Positions 43,352 to 51,920 of a DNA stretch of 64,000 nt are shown here, one piece after another. Under the pieces are notes generated by a model that was given only the letters and a program-made list of their open reading frames with translations, was not told where the DNA came from and ran no database searches. Source of the stretch: Pelomonas nitida (lineage in GTDB: Bacteria; Pseudomonadota; Gammaproteobacteria; Burkholderiales; Burkholderiaceae_C); the NCBI RefSeq assembly GCF_043555975.1, contig NZ_JBIGIA010000002.1:248001-312000 (forward strand), in the 5' to 3' direction. Within the stretch, counting starts at the first letter, position 1. The number at the start of each line of letters is the position of its first letter. The translations under genes were made by a program, and so were the position numbers.

Positions 43352-43668
43352 GCTGAGCCAGTTCCACCTCGGCACTCCCGGCTTTGGCGCGTCGAGGTGT
43401 TTTGGAGCGTTGGAGTTGACAGCTATGCCGGAGTGACGAGCGACCGCCTCGTGTCAGCCAGCGCGCGTTCGCCGGCACAAGTCGATCGGCAGCACCCGCT
43501 GCAAAGCCGACGCCACCGCGCCCCCCCCCGGGGAGCAAGCCCGCGTCGCTGCACCCGGCGATGTTCGCCGCCTTGTCCGCCCTTCGCAACGATGCGATCG
43601 CCCCCAAACTCCTCCATGGCCACCCCGCGCATTCGCCGCCCTGCTGTCCGCCGCCGGCGCCCCCTGCG
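43352..43668. other. 317-base gap between porin and serine hydrolase genes
   Basis: The porin and hydrolase genes converge here. No coding frame with a start signal or family resemblance is visible. The stretch contains a run of nine C (43521-43529) followed by GGGG and a mosaic of GC-rich repeats. No clear T-tailed terminator was found. Its left part keeps the slightly lower GC of the efflux region, and its right part is like the core chromosome, so it could be the right border of that region. Confidence 0.4.
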
Positions 43669-45003
43669 CTACTCGCGCACGAATCGCGCCGTCCCGCCGC
43701 CTTGATACAGCGTCAGGGCCTGGCCGTCGGCGTCGAACTCGATCTCCAGCACCGCCACGCGCGCGAAGAAGCGGCGCTCTGCCTTGCCGAACAGCTCGAA
43801 CTCGCCCTGCCCCGTGGCCTGGGCGAACAGGCGAGCGCCATCGGCCCGCACGCGCAGCTTGAACTGCGGGTTCATGGCATACACGCCCGCCAATGGCTGA
43901 ACCTGCGCCGGTGCGAGCGTGAGGCTGGGCTGGCGCAGCGCAGCGCGGTCCTGCAGCGGCAGGCTCGCGTCGACGGCGTGCATGGCCAGGTCGGTCACCG
44001 GCACCTGGGCATTGGCCAGCACCACGCCCGCCGCGCCGCGTGACGGGTCCAGCCATAGCGAGCTGCTGAAGCCCGCCGTCGCGCCGTCGTGGTTGTAGAG
44101 CGTGCGGTCGCCGGCCGGCGCCAGCAGCCAGGCCAGGCCGACCGGGTTGATGGGCGCCGACCCGGCCGCATGCGGGCGCAGGCACAGCGCGAACGCCTCG
44201 CGCAGCGGGTGCTCGTAGCCGCCCAGCGCGGCCTGGCCGTAGCGCAGCAGGCCGCGCGCCGAGCCGTGCAGCGCGCCGGCGCCGGCCGTCACGCCCAGGA
44301 AATGCCAGGCCGGCACCGGCTTGCCCTGAGCGTCGTGGCCCTGGAGCAGCCCTGGCCGTGCGAAGCCGATGTGCTCGCCCAGGCCCAGCGGCATGAGCAC
44401 CCGACGCGTCAGCAGCGTGGCGTAGTCAGTGTCTTCGCGCAGCGCCAGGGCATGGCCCAGCAGGCCGAAACCGAGGTTGGAATACCCGAACACGGTGTCA
44501 CGCGCGATGCGCGGCTGCCAGCCCTTCAGGAACAGCCGGAGCGACGCCCAGTCATAGTCGGCATAGGGGTCATCGACGCGGGCCGGCGTCATGTTGTCGG
44601 GCAGCCGCGGCAGGCCCGACCGGTGCGTCGCCAGGTCACGCCAGCGCAGCGGCTGGCCCAGGCTGTCGCGCAACCGCAGGCCGTCGGGCAGCACAGCCTC
44701 GACCGCGTCGTCCAGCTTCAGCTGGCCGCGCACGACGGCGTCGGCGAGCAGCAGCGCGGTGAAGGTCTTGGTGATGGAGCCGTATTCGAAGACGCTGTCG
44801 GCGCCAGGCTGGGTGCCGCGGGCGGCCGCGCCGGCAAACTCGGCCTTGCCGCTGCGCAACCGGCCGGCCGCGAGCGCCACGCCCTCCACCTTCAGTCGCG
44901 CATCGAGCAACGGCTGCAGCCCCTCCTCGTCGGCACGGGCGGGCCAGGCGAACGCCAGGCTTCCGGCGGCCAGCAGTGTCTGGCGTCGATTGAGCAGGGT
45001 CAT
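43669..45003 (-). CDS. secreted serine hydrolase (beta-lactamase class C/penicillin-binding-like)
   Basis: A 444-residue exported hydrolase. The N-terminus has RRQTLLAAGSLAFAWPARA, a possible Tat/Sec signal. Active site motifs are S76-x-x-K79 in YGSITKTFTALL, the tyrosine motif FGYSNLGFGLLG, and HDGATAGF in place of KTG, as is usual for the esterase/peptidase branch. The C-terminal 100 residues form a separate beta-domain (PLAGVYAMNPQFKL). GGAGGAG precedes ATG 45003. Resistance to beta-lactams should not be assumed; many relatives are peptidases or esterases. Confidence 0.88.
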   Translation of the reverse strand: MTLLNRRQTLLAAGSLAFAWPARADEEGLQPLLDARLKVEGVALAAGRLRSGKAEFAGAAARGTQPGADSVFEYGSITKTFTALLLADAVVRGQLKLDDAVEAVLPDGLRLRDSLGQPLRWRDLATHRSGLPRLPDNMTPARVDDPYADYDWASLRLFLKGWQPRIARDTVFGYSNLGFGLLGHALALREDTDYATLLTRRVLMPLGLGEHIGFARPGLLQGHDAQGKPVPAWHFLGVTAGAGALHGSARGLLRYGQAALGGYEHPLREAFALCLRPHAAGSAPINPVGLAWLLAPAGDRTLYNHDGATAGFSSSLWLDPSRGAAGVVLANAQVPVTDLAMHAVDASLPLQDRAALRQPSLTLAPAQVQPLAGVYAMNPQFKLRVRADGARLFAQATGQGEFELFGKAERRFFARVAVLEIEFDADGQALTLYQGGGTARFVRE

Positions 45004-45059
45004 CGCGTCTCCTCCACCCCCAGGATAACAGCGCGACCTGGCGGCATGCATGACGCCGT

Positions 45060-46304
45060 TCAGCCCGCATTCGTGGCCGGATTTGCCGGCGGCAAGGCCG
45101 CACGCCGCCGCAGCAGAAAGCGCCGCGTGGCCTCGTCGTCGCACAGCCCGGCGGCCACCTCGTAGGCATGGGCCGCGCCGGCCGTGTCGCCCAGCCGTTG
45201 CAGCAGCTCGGCGCGCAGTGCCCAGTAGGGCTGGTAGGCCCGCACCAGCGTGTCGTCGAGCTTCAGCAGCTGCTGCCAGGCGGCCTCGGCGCCCTGCACG
45301 CGCGACAGCGCGCTGAGCTGCCCCAGCCGGTAACCCAGCGTCGGCGCCAGGGTGGTCAGCCCCTCGTACAGCTGCACGAGCGCCGGCCACTGGATGACTC
45401 CCGTCTGCGCACGCTGCGCGTGCACGGACTGCAGCGCTGCCTCCAGCTGATAACGGCCCAGTTGCCCGGCACGGCTGGCGTGTTCGAGCGCGTCGCTGGC
45501 CTGCTGCATGAGGCTGGCGTCCCAGCGGTGCGTGTCCTGCTCGTCCAGCGGCACGAAGGCACCGCTCGCGTCGCGGCGGGCGGCGCGGCGTGATTCGCAG
45601 AACAGCAGCAGCGCCAGCAGCCCCAGCACCTCGGGTGCGGGCAGCTGCCGGGCCAGCCAGCGCGCCAGCGACACGGCCTCGGGCTGCGGGCCGGTCGCGT
45701 CGTCCCAGGCCAGGCCGTAGGCGGCGTACAGCGCATCCAGCACGGCCGGCAGCTGGTCGGCCAGCGCGTGCTGCGGCGGCACCTCGAAGGCGATGCCGGC
45801 ATCGCGGATCTTGGTCTTGACGCGGCTGAGCCGCTGACCCAGGGCTGCCGGGCGAACGAGGAACAAGCCCGCCATGCGCTCCACGGGCACGCCCAGCACC
45901 ACCTGCAGCATCAGCGGCGCATGCAGCGCGCGGTCGATGGCCGGATGCGTGCAGACGAAGAGCAGCATCAGGCGTTCGTCGGCGAACTCGGCGCCGTCGG
46001 CCCCGGCGGCTTCATCCACCTCGGCGGCCTCATGCCGGTGCAGCCAGTCGGCGGCAAAGCCCGCGTGGACCTGCTCGTGGCGCCAGGCGTCGCGCCAGCG
46101 GTTGCGCGCCACGGCCAGCAGCCAGCCGGCCGGATTGGCCGGCACGCCCTGCTCCGGCCAGCTGGCCAGCGCCTGCGCGACGGCGTCGGCCACGGCGTCT
46201 TCGGCGGCGGCGATGTCGCGCGACCGTGCCGCCAGCAGCGCCACCAGCCGCGCCCGGCTGGCGCGCAGCGTCGCCAGCAGCGCGGCGTGGGCCGCGTCAG
46301 TCAT
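45060..46304 (-). CDS. ECF42-type sigma factor with DUF6596 and C-terminal TPR-like extension
   Basis: A 414-residue sigma factor, about twice the usual ECF length. The N-terminus has region 2 (AAEDAVADAVAQALASWPEQG, then PAGWLLAVARNRWRDAWR) and region 4 (MLQVVLGVPVERMAGLFLVRPAALGQRLSRVK, in parts). DUF6596 (residues about 185-285: LYAAYGLAWDD, LLLFCESRRAARRDASG) and a helical C-terminus follow. ECF42 factors have no anti-sigma gene; their C-terminal extension is needed for activity, and they normally control a YciI/DGPF-type gene, which lies immediately upstream and overlaps by eight bases. Confidence 0.9.
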   Translation of the reverse strand: MTDAAHAALLATLRASRARLVALLAARSRDIAAAEDAVADAVAQALASWPEQGVPANPAGWLLAVARNRWRDAWRHEQVHAGFAADWLHRHEAAEVDEAAGADGAEFADERLMLLFVCTHPAIDRALHAPLMLQVVLGVPVERMAGLFLVRPAALGQRLSRVKTKIRDAGIAFEVPPQHALADQLPAVLDALYAAYGLAWDDATGPQPEAVSLARWLARQLPAPEVLGLLALLLFCESRRAARRDASGAFVPLDEQDTHRWDASLMQQASDALEHASRAGQLGRYQLEAALQSVHAQRAQTGVIQWPALVQLYEGLTTLAPTLGYRLGQLSALSRVQGAEAAWQQLLKLDDTLVRAYQPYWALRAELLQRLGDTAGAAHAYEVAAGLCDDEATRRFLLRRRAALPPANPATNAG

Positions 46305-46650
46305 GCAGCAGGTTGGGCCGCACCTCCACGACGACACCCTCGCGGTCCGGGAAGCGCGCCGCCCACTGGATGGCGGCATCCAGGTCGGGCAGGTCGACGA
46401 TGAAGAGGCCGCCCAGCAGCTCCTTGGTGTCGGCCACGGGCCCGTCGTGCAGTACCAGCTCCCCCTTGGCGCGGCGCAGCGTGGTGGCCGTGGCGGGCGG
46501 CTGCAAGCCCGCGCCGCCGATGAAGATGCCGGCCTCTTTCAGTGCCTGCAGATAGGCCATGGTGCCGGCCCAGTAGGCGGCCTGGCGCTCGGGGTCGGTG
46601 CGGGCGGCGAAGCCCTCGGCGGTCTCGTGGATCTGGATCGTGTAGTGCAT
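46297..46650 (-). CDS. YciI-family (DGPF) protein, partner of ECF42 sigma factor
   Basis: A 117-residue dimeric ferredoxin-like-fold protein. The HDGPVADTKELLGGLFIVDLPDLDAAI stretch (in parts) has the DGPF family signature. YciI-like proteins may be enzymes or sensors; their role with ECF42 factors is unknown. ATG 46650 was chosen from the MHYTIQIHETAEGFAARTD beginning. It overlaps the sigma gene by eight bases and would be co-transcribed from the sigma-dependent promoter. Confidence 0.9.
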   Translation of the reverse strand: MHYTIQIHETAEGFAARTDPERQAAYWAGTMAYLQALKEAGIFIGGAGLQPPATATTLRRAKGELVLHDGPVADTKELLGGLFIVDLPDLDAAIQWAARFPDREGVVVEVRPNLLHD

Positions 46651-46764
46651 GGCGTGCCCTTTCGGTGGCAAGGCGGGGTGGGACGGACGAAAAGACCTGT
46701 GGCCCTTTCGCCGCCATGACGCGCCAGCCCGGCCGGTTTCGACAACCGGCCCGCCATCATCGCG

Positions 46765-48183
46765 TCAGCCGCCGCTGGAGGCCACGCTCCAGCCACCACC
46801 CAGCGCCTTGACGAGCTGGGCCGTGGCGGCCCATTGGGCGCCGCGCAGCTGGGCCAGCGCGCGCTCGGTGGCCAGCGGCGTGCGCTCGGCCTCGGTCACG
46901 TCGAGGTAGCTGACCGCGCCCTTGTCATAACGGCTGCGCGCGACGGTCAGCGCCTGGCTGCTCGAATCGAGCGTGCGGTTCTGCGCGTCGACGACGCTGG
47001 CGCGGCCGGCCAGCTCGGCCAGCGCGTCGTCCACCTCGCGCAGCGCCTGCAGCATGCGGCCGCGGAAGGCGGCGAGCGACTCGTCGGCCTGGGCCTTGGC
47101 GCCCGCGAGGTTGGCCTTGTTCTTGCCGCCTTCGAAGATGGGCAGCGAAATGCTGGGCCCGATGTTGTAGAGCCGTGCCGGCGCCGACACCAGGTCGCCC
47201 AGCTCCTTGCTCTGGTAGCCGTAGCTGCCCGTCAGGCGGATGGACGGGTAGAACGCCGCCTCGGCGATGCCGACCTGGGCCGTGGCCGCGTGCAGCTGCG
47301 CGAGGCTCTGGGCCAGGTCCGGCCGGCGCTGCAGCAGCTCGGACGGCAGCCCGGCGCGCACCTGCGGCGGCGTGGCCAGCGGGCTGGCCTCCAGCCGCAG
47401 CTCGGCCGCGCCCTGACCGGTCAGCGCGGCCAGCTGGTTCAGCACCAGCGACTGGCGGCGCGGCAGGTCGGCCACCTCGGCGTCGGCAGACGCCAGCTCG
47501 GCGCGCACGCGCTCCAGGTCCTGCATCGTGGAGGAGCCGGCGTCGAAGCGCGTCTGCGCCACCTGGAAGGCATTGGCGCGGCTGTCGCGCAGGCGCTGCA
47601 GCGCGGCGCCCTCGTCGGCCAGCGCCCGCCACTGCCAGTAGGCGGCCGCCACGTCGGCGGTCAGCGCCACGCGGGCGGCGGCGGCGTCCAGCGTGGAGGC
47701 GTCCAGCTGCGCCTGTGCGGCCTCGGCCTGGCGCTTCACGCGGCCCCACAGGTCGAGCTCCCAGCCCAGCGACGCCTGGATGCCGGTCTGCGTGCCGTCG
47801 AAGGTGATGGCCTGGCCGCCGAGCACGGGCGTCGTCACCGACTTGCCCGACGTGCGCAGGTTGGTGACGCTGCCGCCGACTTCCACGCGCGGCAGCTCGT
47901 CGGCCCGCGTGGCGCCGAACACCGCGCGCGCCCGCTCGATGCGCGCCGCCGCAGCGGCCAGCGTGGGGCTGGCCTGCAGGGCCTGCGCCTCCAGCGTGTT
48001 GAGCTGGGTGTCGTTGAACATCAGCCACCAGTCGCGCTGCAGCTCGGCGCCACCGGCAGGGGCGGCCGCGCGGTAGGCGGCTGGCGCATTGGCGGCGGGT
48101 GCTTCGTAGTTGGGGCCGACCGTCGTGCAGGCAGCCAGCGCTGCGGTGGCGACGAGGGTGAGGACAGTCTTGAGTTGGATCAT
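46765..48183 (-). CDS. efflux outer membrane factor lipoprotein of the EmrAB-type system
   Basis: A 472-residue NodT/OprM-type channel. The lipobox LAAC gives the acylated C19, followed by TTVGPNYEAP. Two OEP domains and the motif LQRRPDLAQSLAQLHAATAQVGIAEAAFYPSI (in parts) are clear. CGGGAGA precedes ATG 48183. It is the last gene of pirin-emrA-emrB-omf and lies 17 bases after emrB. A second gene of this family is at 34308-35768 for the RND pump, so each efflux set in the window has its own channel. Confidence 0.93.
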   Translation of the reverse strand: MIQLKTVLTLVATAALAACTTVGPNYEAPAANAPAAYRAAAPAGGAELQRDWWLMFNDTQLNTLEAQALQASPTLAAAAARIERARAVFGATRADELPRVEVGGSVTNLRTSGKSVTTPVLGGQAITFDGTQTGIQASLGWELDLWGRVKRQAEAAQAQLDASTLDAAAARVALTADVAAAYWQWRALADEGAALQRLRDSRANAFQVAQTRFDAGSSTMQDLERVRAELASADAEVADLPRRQSLVLNQLAALTGQGAAELRLEASPLATPPQVRAGLPSELLQRRPDLAQSLAQLHAATAQVGIAEAAFYPSIRLTGSYGYQSKELGDLVSAPARLYNIGPSISLPIFEGGKNKANLAGAKAQADESLAAFRGRMLQALREVDDALAELAGRASVVDAQNRTLDSSSQALTVARSRYDKGAVSYLDVTEAERTPLATERALAQLRGAQWAATAQLVKALGGGWSVASSGG

Positions 48184-48200
48184 GTGTTGATCTCCCGAAT

Positions 48201-49784
48201 TCAGTGGGCGGCTTCGGCGGCGCCTGCGCCACCCAGCACCTTCTTGCTCATCCAGACGATGACCACGCAGCTGAGCAGCGCGATGCCGAGGATGAGGAAG
48301 GCGTCGTTGTAGGCCATGACGAAGCTGTCGCGGCGCACGGTGTTGTCCAGCGCCTTGAGCGCCATGTCCTGCGCGGTGGCGAGGTCGAAGCCCTTGGCCG
48401 CGAAGTTCTGCGCCAGCGCGTCCAGGCGCGCCTGCGTGGCGGGCTCGAACAGGCTGACGGCTTCACCGACGCGTGCGCTGTGCAGGTGCTCGCGGTTGGT
48501 CACCAGCGTGGCCAGCGTGGCGATGCCGACCGAGCCGCCGAGGTTGCGCATCATGTTGAACATGCCTGACGCGCTGGGCAGCAGGTTGGGCGGAATGCCA
48601 TTGATCGCGAAGTTCGTCAGCGTGATCATGATCAGCGGCTGGCCCAAGGCCCGCACGATCTGCGCGGCGATCAGCTCGGGGCCGGCGGTGTCGGCGCTCA
48701 TGTGCGTGTTCATGAAGCACGACACGGCGAACAAGCCCAGCCCCACGCTCATCATCACGCGGTTGTCGAGCTTGGTGGAGAGCTTGGCGGCGAACGGCAT
48801 GATGAACAGCTGCGGCAGCCCCATCCACATGATGACCAGGCCGATCTGCATGGGCGTGTAGTTGGCGATCTGGCCCAGGTACAGCGGCAGGATGAAGGCC
48901 GAGCCGTAAAGCCCCATGCCGGTCGTGAACGCGATGAAGCCGGCGATCAGGAAGCTCGGGCGCCCGAGGATGTGCAGGTCGATGAAGGTGTTCTTGCGCG
49001 TCAGCCCGCGCCAGGCCCAGCCGTAGATGCCCACCACCCCCAGCGTCGCCGCCACGATGATGAAGTGGCTCTGGAACCAATCCTTGGCGTTGCCCTCTTC
49101 CAGCATGGCCGTCAGCGAGCCCAGGCCGACCGCCATGAAGAGGATGCCCCACCAGTCGACGTCGCGCAGCAGCTTGAGGTTGGTCGGCTCCTTGTCGAGG
49201 CCCAGGCTCACGCCCAGCATCAGGAGCACGCCCGGCACCCAGTTGATGTAGAAGATGCTGGGCCAGCCGTAGAGCTCGGTCAGGTAGCCGCCGACGGTCG
49301 GGCCCAGCGTGGGCGCCAGCGTGGCCGTCATGCCGAACAAGGCCAGGCCGATGGGCCGCTTGTTCAGCGGCAGCTTGCGCGTGACCAGCGTCATCGCCAT
49401 CGGGATCATCACGCCGCCCGTGAAGCCCTGGGCCGCGCGGAACGCGATCATGCTCTCCAGGCTCCAGGCCATGCCGCACAGCGTGCTGAACAGCAGGAAC
49501 AGCGCGACGTTGACGACCAGGTAGCGGCGCGTGGAGAACACCATCGCGAGGAAGCCGGCCAGCGGGATGACGACGATCTCGGCGACCAGGTAGGCGCTGG
49601 AGATCCAGGAGCCCTCTTCCTGCGTGGCCGACAGCGCGCCGAGGATGTCGCGCAGCGACGAGTTCGTGATGGCGATGTCCAGCACCGCCATGAAAGCGCC
49701 CAGCAGGCTGGACAGCACGGCCAGCCAGGTGCGGCCGCTGACCTTCTGGTCGGGCGGCGGCGGCAGATAGTTTTCGTTGCCCAT
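48201..49784 (-). CDS. emrB: DHA2-family MFS drug exporter EmrB-like
   Basis: A 527-residue permease with fourteen hydrophobic helices. Motif A-like and C-like signatures are present: LDIAITNSSLRDILGALSAT near residue 35-55 is the EmrB beginning, and GLALFGMTATLAPTLGPTVGGYL is motif C. It exports hydrophobic compounds with proton antiport and works with EmrA and an outer membrane channel. The start ATG 49784 has no clear Shine-Dalgarno. The 107 bases between emrA and emrB contain CCAGCC/GGCTGG (49843-49848 and 49866-49871), a possible transcript-processing hairpin. Confidence 0.93.
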   Translation of the reverse strand: MGNENYLPPPPDQKVSGRTWLAVLSSLLGAFMAVLDIAITNSSLRDILGALSATQEEGSWISSAYLVAEIVVIPLAGFLAMVFSTRRYLVVNVALFLLFSTLCGMAWSLESMIAFRAAQGFTGGVMIPMAMTLVTRKLPLNKRPIGLALFGMTATLAPTLGPTVGGYLTELYGWPSIFYINWVPGVLLMLGVSLGLDKEPTNLKLLRDVDWWGILFMAVGLGSLTAMLEEGNAKDWFQSHFIIVAATLGVVGIYGWAWRGLTRKNTFIDLHILGRPSFLIAGFIAFTTGMGLYGSAFILPLYLGQIANYTPMQIGLVIMWMGLPQLFIMPFAAKLSTKLDNRVMMSVGLGLFAVSCFMNTHMSADTAGPELIAAQIVRALGQPLIMITLTNFAINGIPPNLLPSASGMFNMMRNLGGSVGIATLATLVTNREHLHSARVGEAVSLFEPATQARLDALAQNFAAKGFDLATAQDMALKALDNTVRRDSFVMAYNDAFLILGIALLSCVVIVWMSKKVLGGAGAAEAAH

Positions 49785-49891
49785 GTCAGTGATGTGTCGA
49801 GCCGCAGCTCATGAATTGACGGGCCCAGTGCAGGGCCGCTCCCCAGCCTGCCCGCGCGGGGCGAGGGCTGGCTGGGACGACGGGCAACCTG

Positions 49892-50980
49892 TCATTCGGC
49901 GATGCGGACTTCGGCCTGCACCGACAGCCCCGGCACGATGCGCACGGCCTGCTCGCCCAGCGTGCGCAGGCTCTCGGGCTCGAAGACGATCTTGACGGGC
50001 ACGCGCTGCACGATCTTCGTGAAGTTGCCGGTCGCGTTGTCCGGCGGCAGCAGCGCGAAGCTGGCGCCCGAGGCCGGCGAGAAGCTGTCGACATGGCCTT
50101 CGAGTTCCTTGTCGGGGAAGGCGTCGACCTTGATCTGCACCTTCTGGCCGGGCTTCATGCGGGCGAGCTGCGTCTCCTTGAAGTTGGCGACGATCCAGGT
50201 CTCCTGCTCCACGACGGCGGCCAGTTGCTGGCCGGCCTGCACGCGCTGGCCCACCTCCACCGTACGCTTGCCGATGCGGCCATCGCTGGCGGCGCGCACC
50301 TCGACGTAGCCGAGCTGGTTCTGCGCATCCTTCAGCTGGGCCAGCGTGGCGCTCTTCTGCGCGGTGGCCGACTGGCGTGCGCTCTCGGCGGCTGCCACGG
50401 CTTCGCGGGCGGCGGCGGCACTGGCCTTGCGGGCGGCCAGGTCGGCACGGGCCACGTCACGCGCGGCCAGCGCGGCGTCCAGCTCCTGCTTGGAAGTGGC
50501 GCGCAGCTCGGCGCCAAACAGCGCCTGGCTGCGCTTGGCCTCCAGCTCGGTGCGGGCCAGCACGCTCTCGGCCTGGGCCACCTGCGAATTGGTTGCTGCC
50601 GCCTGGGCGCGGACCTGGGCGATCTGCGCACCGCTGGTGGCGATGGCCGCATCGGCCTGGGCGATCTGGGCCTTCAAGCGCTCGATCTGCACGGCCGCAT
50701 CGGCCGGGTCCAGGCGCAGCAGCACATCGCCGGCCTTCACGACGGCGTTGTCCTGCATGTGCATTTCGGTGACGACGCCCGGCACGCGCGTGGCGACCGG
50801 GTGGATGCGCCCGGCGACGAACGCGTTCTCGGTGTCCACGATGTGCTGGCTGCGCCACCACATGCGCCCGCCCAGGCCGACGCCGCCCACCAGCAGCAGC
50901 GCGCCGATGACGAGCAGCGGCACCGGCGGGCCGCTCTTGACGGGCTGGGGCGCAGCGTTGTTCTGTTGCGGTGCGTTCAT
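49892..50980 (-). CDS. emrA: EmrA-like HlyD-family adaptor
   Basis: A 362-residue membrane fusion protein. One membrane helix is at about residues 20-40 (PLLVIGALLLVGGVGLGG), then HIVDTENAFVAGRIHPVATRVPGVV, the EmrA core motif, a long coiled-coil (residues about 95-210) rich in Ala and Gln, and the second lipoyl half with YVEVRAASDGRIGKRTVEVGQRV. It connects EmrB with the outer membrane channel. ATG 50980 overlaps the pirin stop by four bases. Confidence 0.93.
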   Translation of the reverse strand: MNAPQQNNAAPQPVKSGPPVPLLVIGALLLVGGVGLGGRMWWRSQHIVDTENAFVAGRIHPVATRVPGVVTEMHMQDNAVVKAGDVLLRLDPADAAVQIERLKAQIAQADAAIATSGAQIAQVRAQAAATNSQVAQAESVLARTELEAKRSQALFGAELRATSKQELDAALAARDVARADLAARKASAAAAREAVAAAESARQSATAQKSATLAQLKDAQNQLGYVEVRAASDGRIGKRTVEVGQRVQAGQQLAAVVEQETWIVANFKETQLARMKPGQKVQIKVDAFPDKELEGHVDSFSPASGASFALLPPDNATGNFTKIVQRVPVKIVFEPESLRTLGEQAVRIVPGLSVQAEVRIAE

Positions 50981-51819
50981 GAGGAAGTTCCTTGTTGTTG
51001 TGTTGCTTGAAGTTGCCTGGGGCACAGGCGCCCCATGGCGCCTGACTGGAATCGGTGCAGTGCGGCGACCACCTGCCCTTCGTCACTCATGACGAAAGGC
51101 CCGTGGCGCACGACGGGCTCGTGAAGCGGGCGGCCGCAAAAGCAGGCCAGCCGCAGGTCGTCGTCGGCCACGACGCGGGCGCTGGCGCCGAGCGGCAGCG
51201 CGAAGCCCCCGCCCGCGGCCAGGGGCTGCCCGCCGACATGGCCGCCGCCTCGAATGGCGATGGCGAACCCCTGCTCGCCCGGCGGCAGCAGGAAGTCGAA
51301 GGCGGCGCCGGCGTCGATGTCGGCCAGCAGCAGGGACGCGGGCGACGGCAAGGCCAGGCCCGCCTCGGGCCCGAACACCTGCACGGCGCGCCAGCCCTCG
51401 CCGCTGCGCCGAGGCATCTCTTGCGGCGCGAGGCGCATGACGGCCGGCGCGCACAGCTTCTGGTCGGCCGGCAGGTTGACGAAGATCTGCAGCCCATGCA
51501 CCTGCCGGCCGGGCTCGGCCGGGAACTCGTCGTGAATGACGCCGCGGCCGGCCACCGTCCAGTGCAGGCCGCCGGGCGCGATGGTGTGCAGTCCGCCCAG
51601 CGAGTCCCGGCTGATCATGCCGGTCTGCGAGTCGTCGAACACATAGGTCACGGCCGAAAAGCCCGCATGCGGATGCGGCGCGAAGGCCGGCACGCTCATG
51701 CGGAAGTGGTCCACGACGACGAACGGGTCCAGCAACGCCAGCGGCTCGCGCCACCCGTCGGCCTCGAAGGTGCCGCCGATGCGGTACCTGTGGGGTTCAA
51801 GAAACTGGGTGGTTGACAT
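50977..51819 (-). CDS. pirin-family protein
   Basis: A 280-residue bicupin. The N-terminal domain has the pirin metal motif: DHFRMSVPAFAPHPHAGFSAVTYVFDD and GGLHWTVAGRGVIHDEFP, with histidines and glutamate/aspartate of the metal site. The C-terminal cupin is more diverged. Pirins bind iron or nickel; some, such as YhhW, oxidise quercetin. The gene heads the emrA-emrB-omf operon and overlaps emrA by ATGA, so it may modify or sense a phenolic compound that the pump exports. The start could also be nine codons earlier (ATG 51846). Confidence 0.87.
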   Translation of the reverse strand: MSTTQFLEPHRYRIGGTFEADGWREPLALLDPFVVVDHFRMSVPAFAPHPHAGFSAVTYVFDDSQTGMISRDSLGGLHTIAPGGLHWTVAGRGVIHDEFPAEPGRQVHGLQIFVNLPADQKLCAPAVMRLAPQEMPRRSGEGWRAVQVFGPEAGLALPSPASLLLADIDAGAAFDFLLPPGEQGFAIAIRGGGHVGGQPLAAGGGFALPLGASARVVADDDLRLACFCGRPLHEPVVRHGPFVMSDEGQVVAALHRFQSGAMGRLCPRQLQATQQQGTSS

Positions 51820-51920
51820 CTTGGCCGCGACTGTAGAGAGTTCCATTTCTGGTGAATAGCTACAAAACGCCAACTCACCGTTCCGGAAACGAAACGAAAT
51901 AAAACGACATAAACGCGCTG
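51820..51920. promoter_or_regulatory. divergent promoter region between lysR and the pirin-emrAB operon
   Basis: This 101-base gap is markedly AT-rich compared with its surroundings and separates the LysR regulator from the operon it most likely controls. It contains the palindrome TTCCGGAA (51881-51888) within a longer imperfect repeat, and a purine-rich stretch before the lysR start. LysR proteins usually bind such shared regions and repress their own gene. The exact binding site is not fixed by eye. Confidence 0.5.

Noticed and set aside
43521..43529. Run of nine C as a phase-variation tract
   Set aside because: It lies in a non-coding gap, not in a coding frame or between promoter boxes.
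43669..45003. Beta-lactamase conferring antibiotic resistance
   Set aside because: The fold and SxxK/YSN motifs fit, but the third motif is HxG and many relatives are peptidases or esterases, so resistance cannot be claimed.
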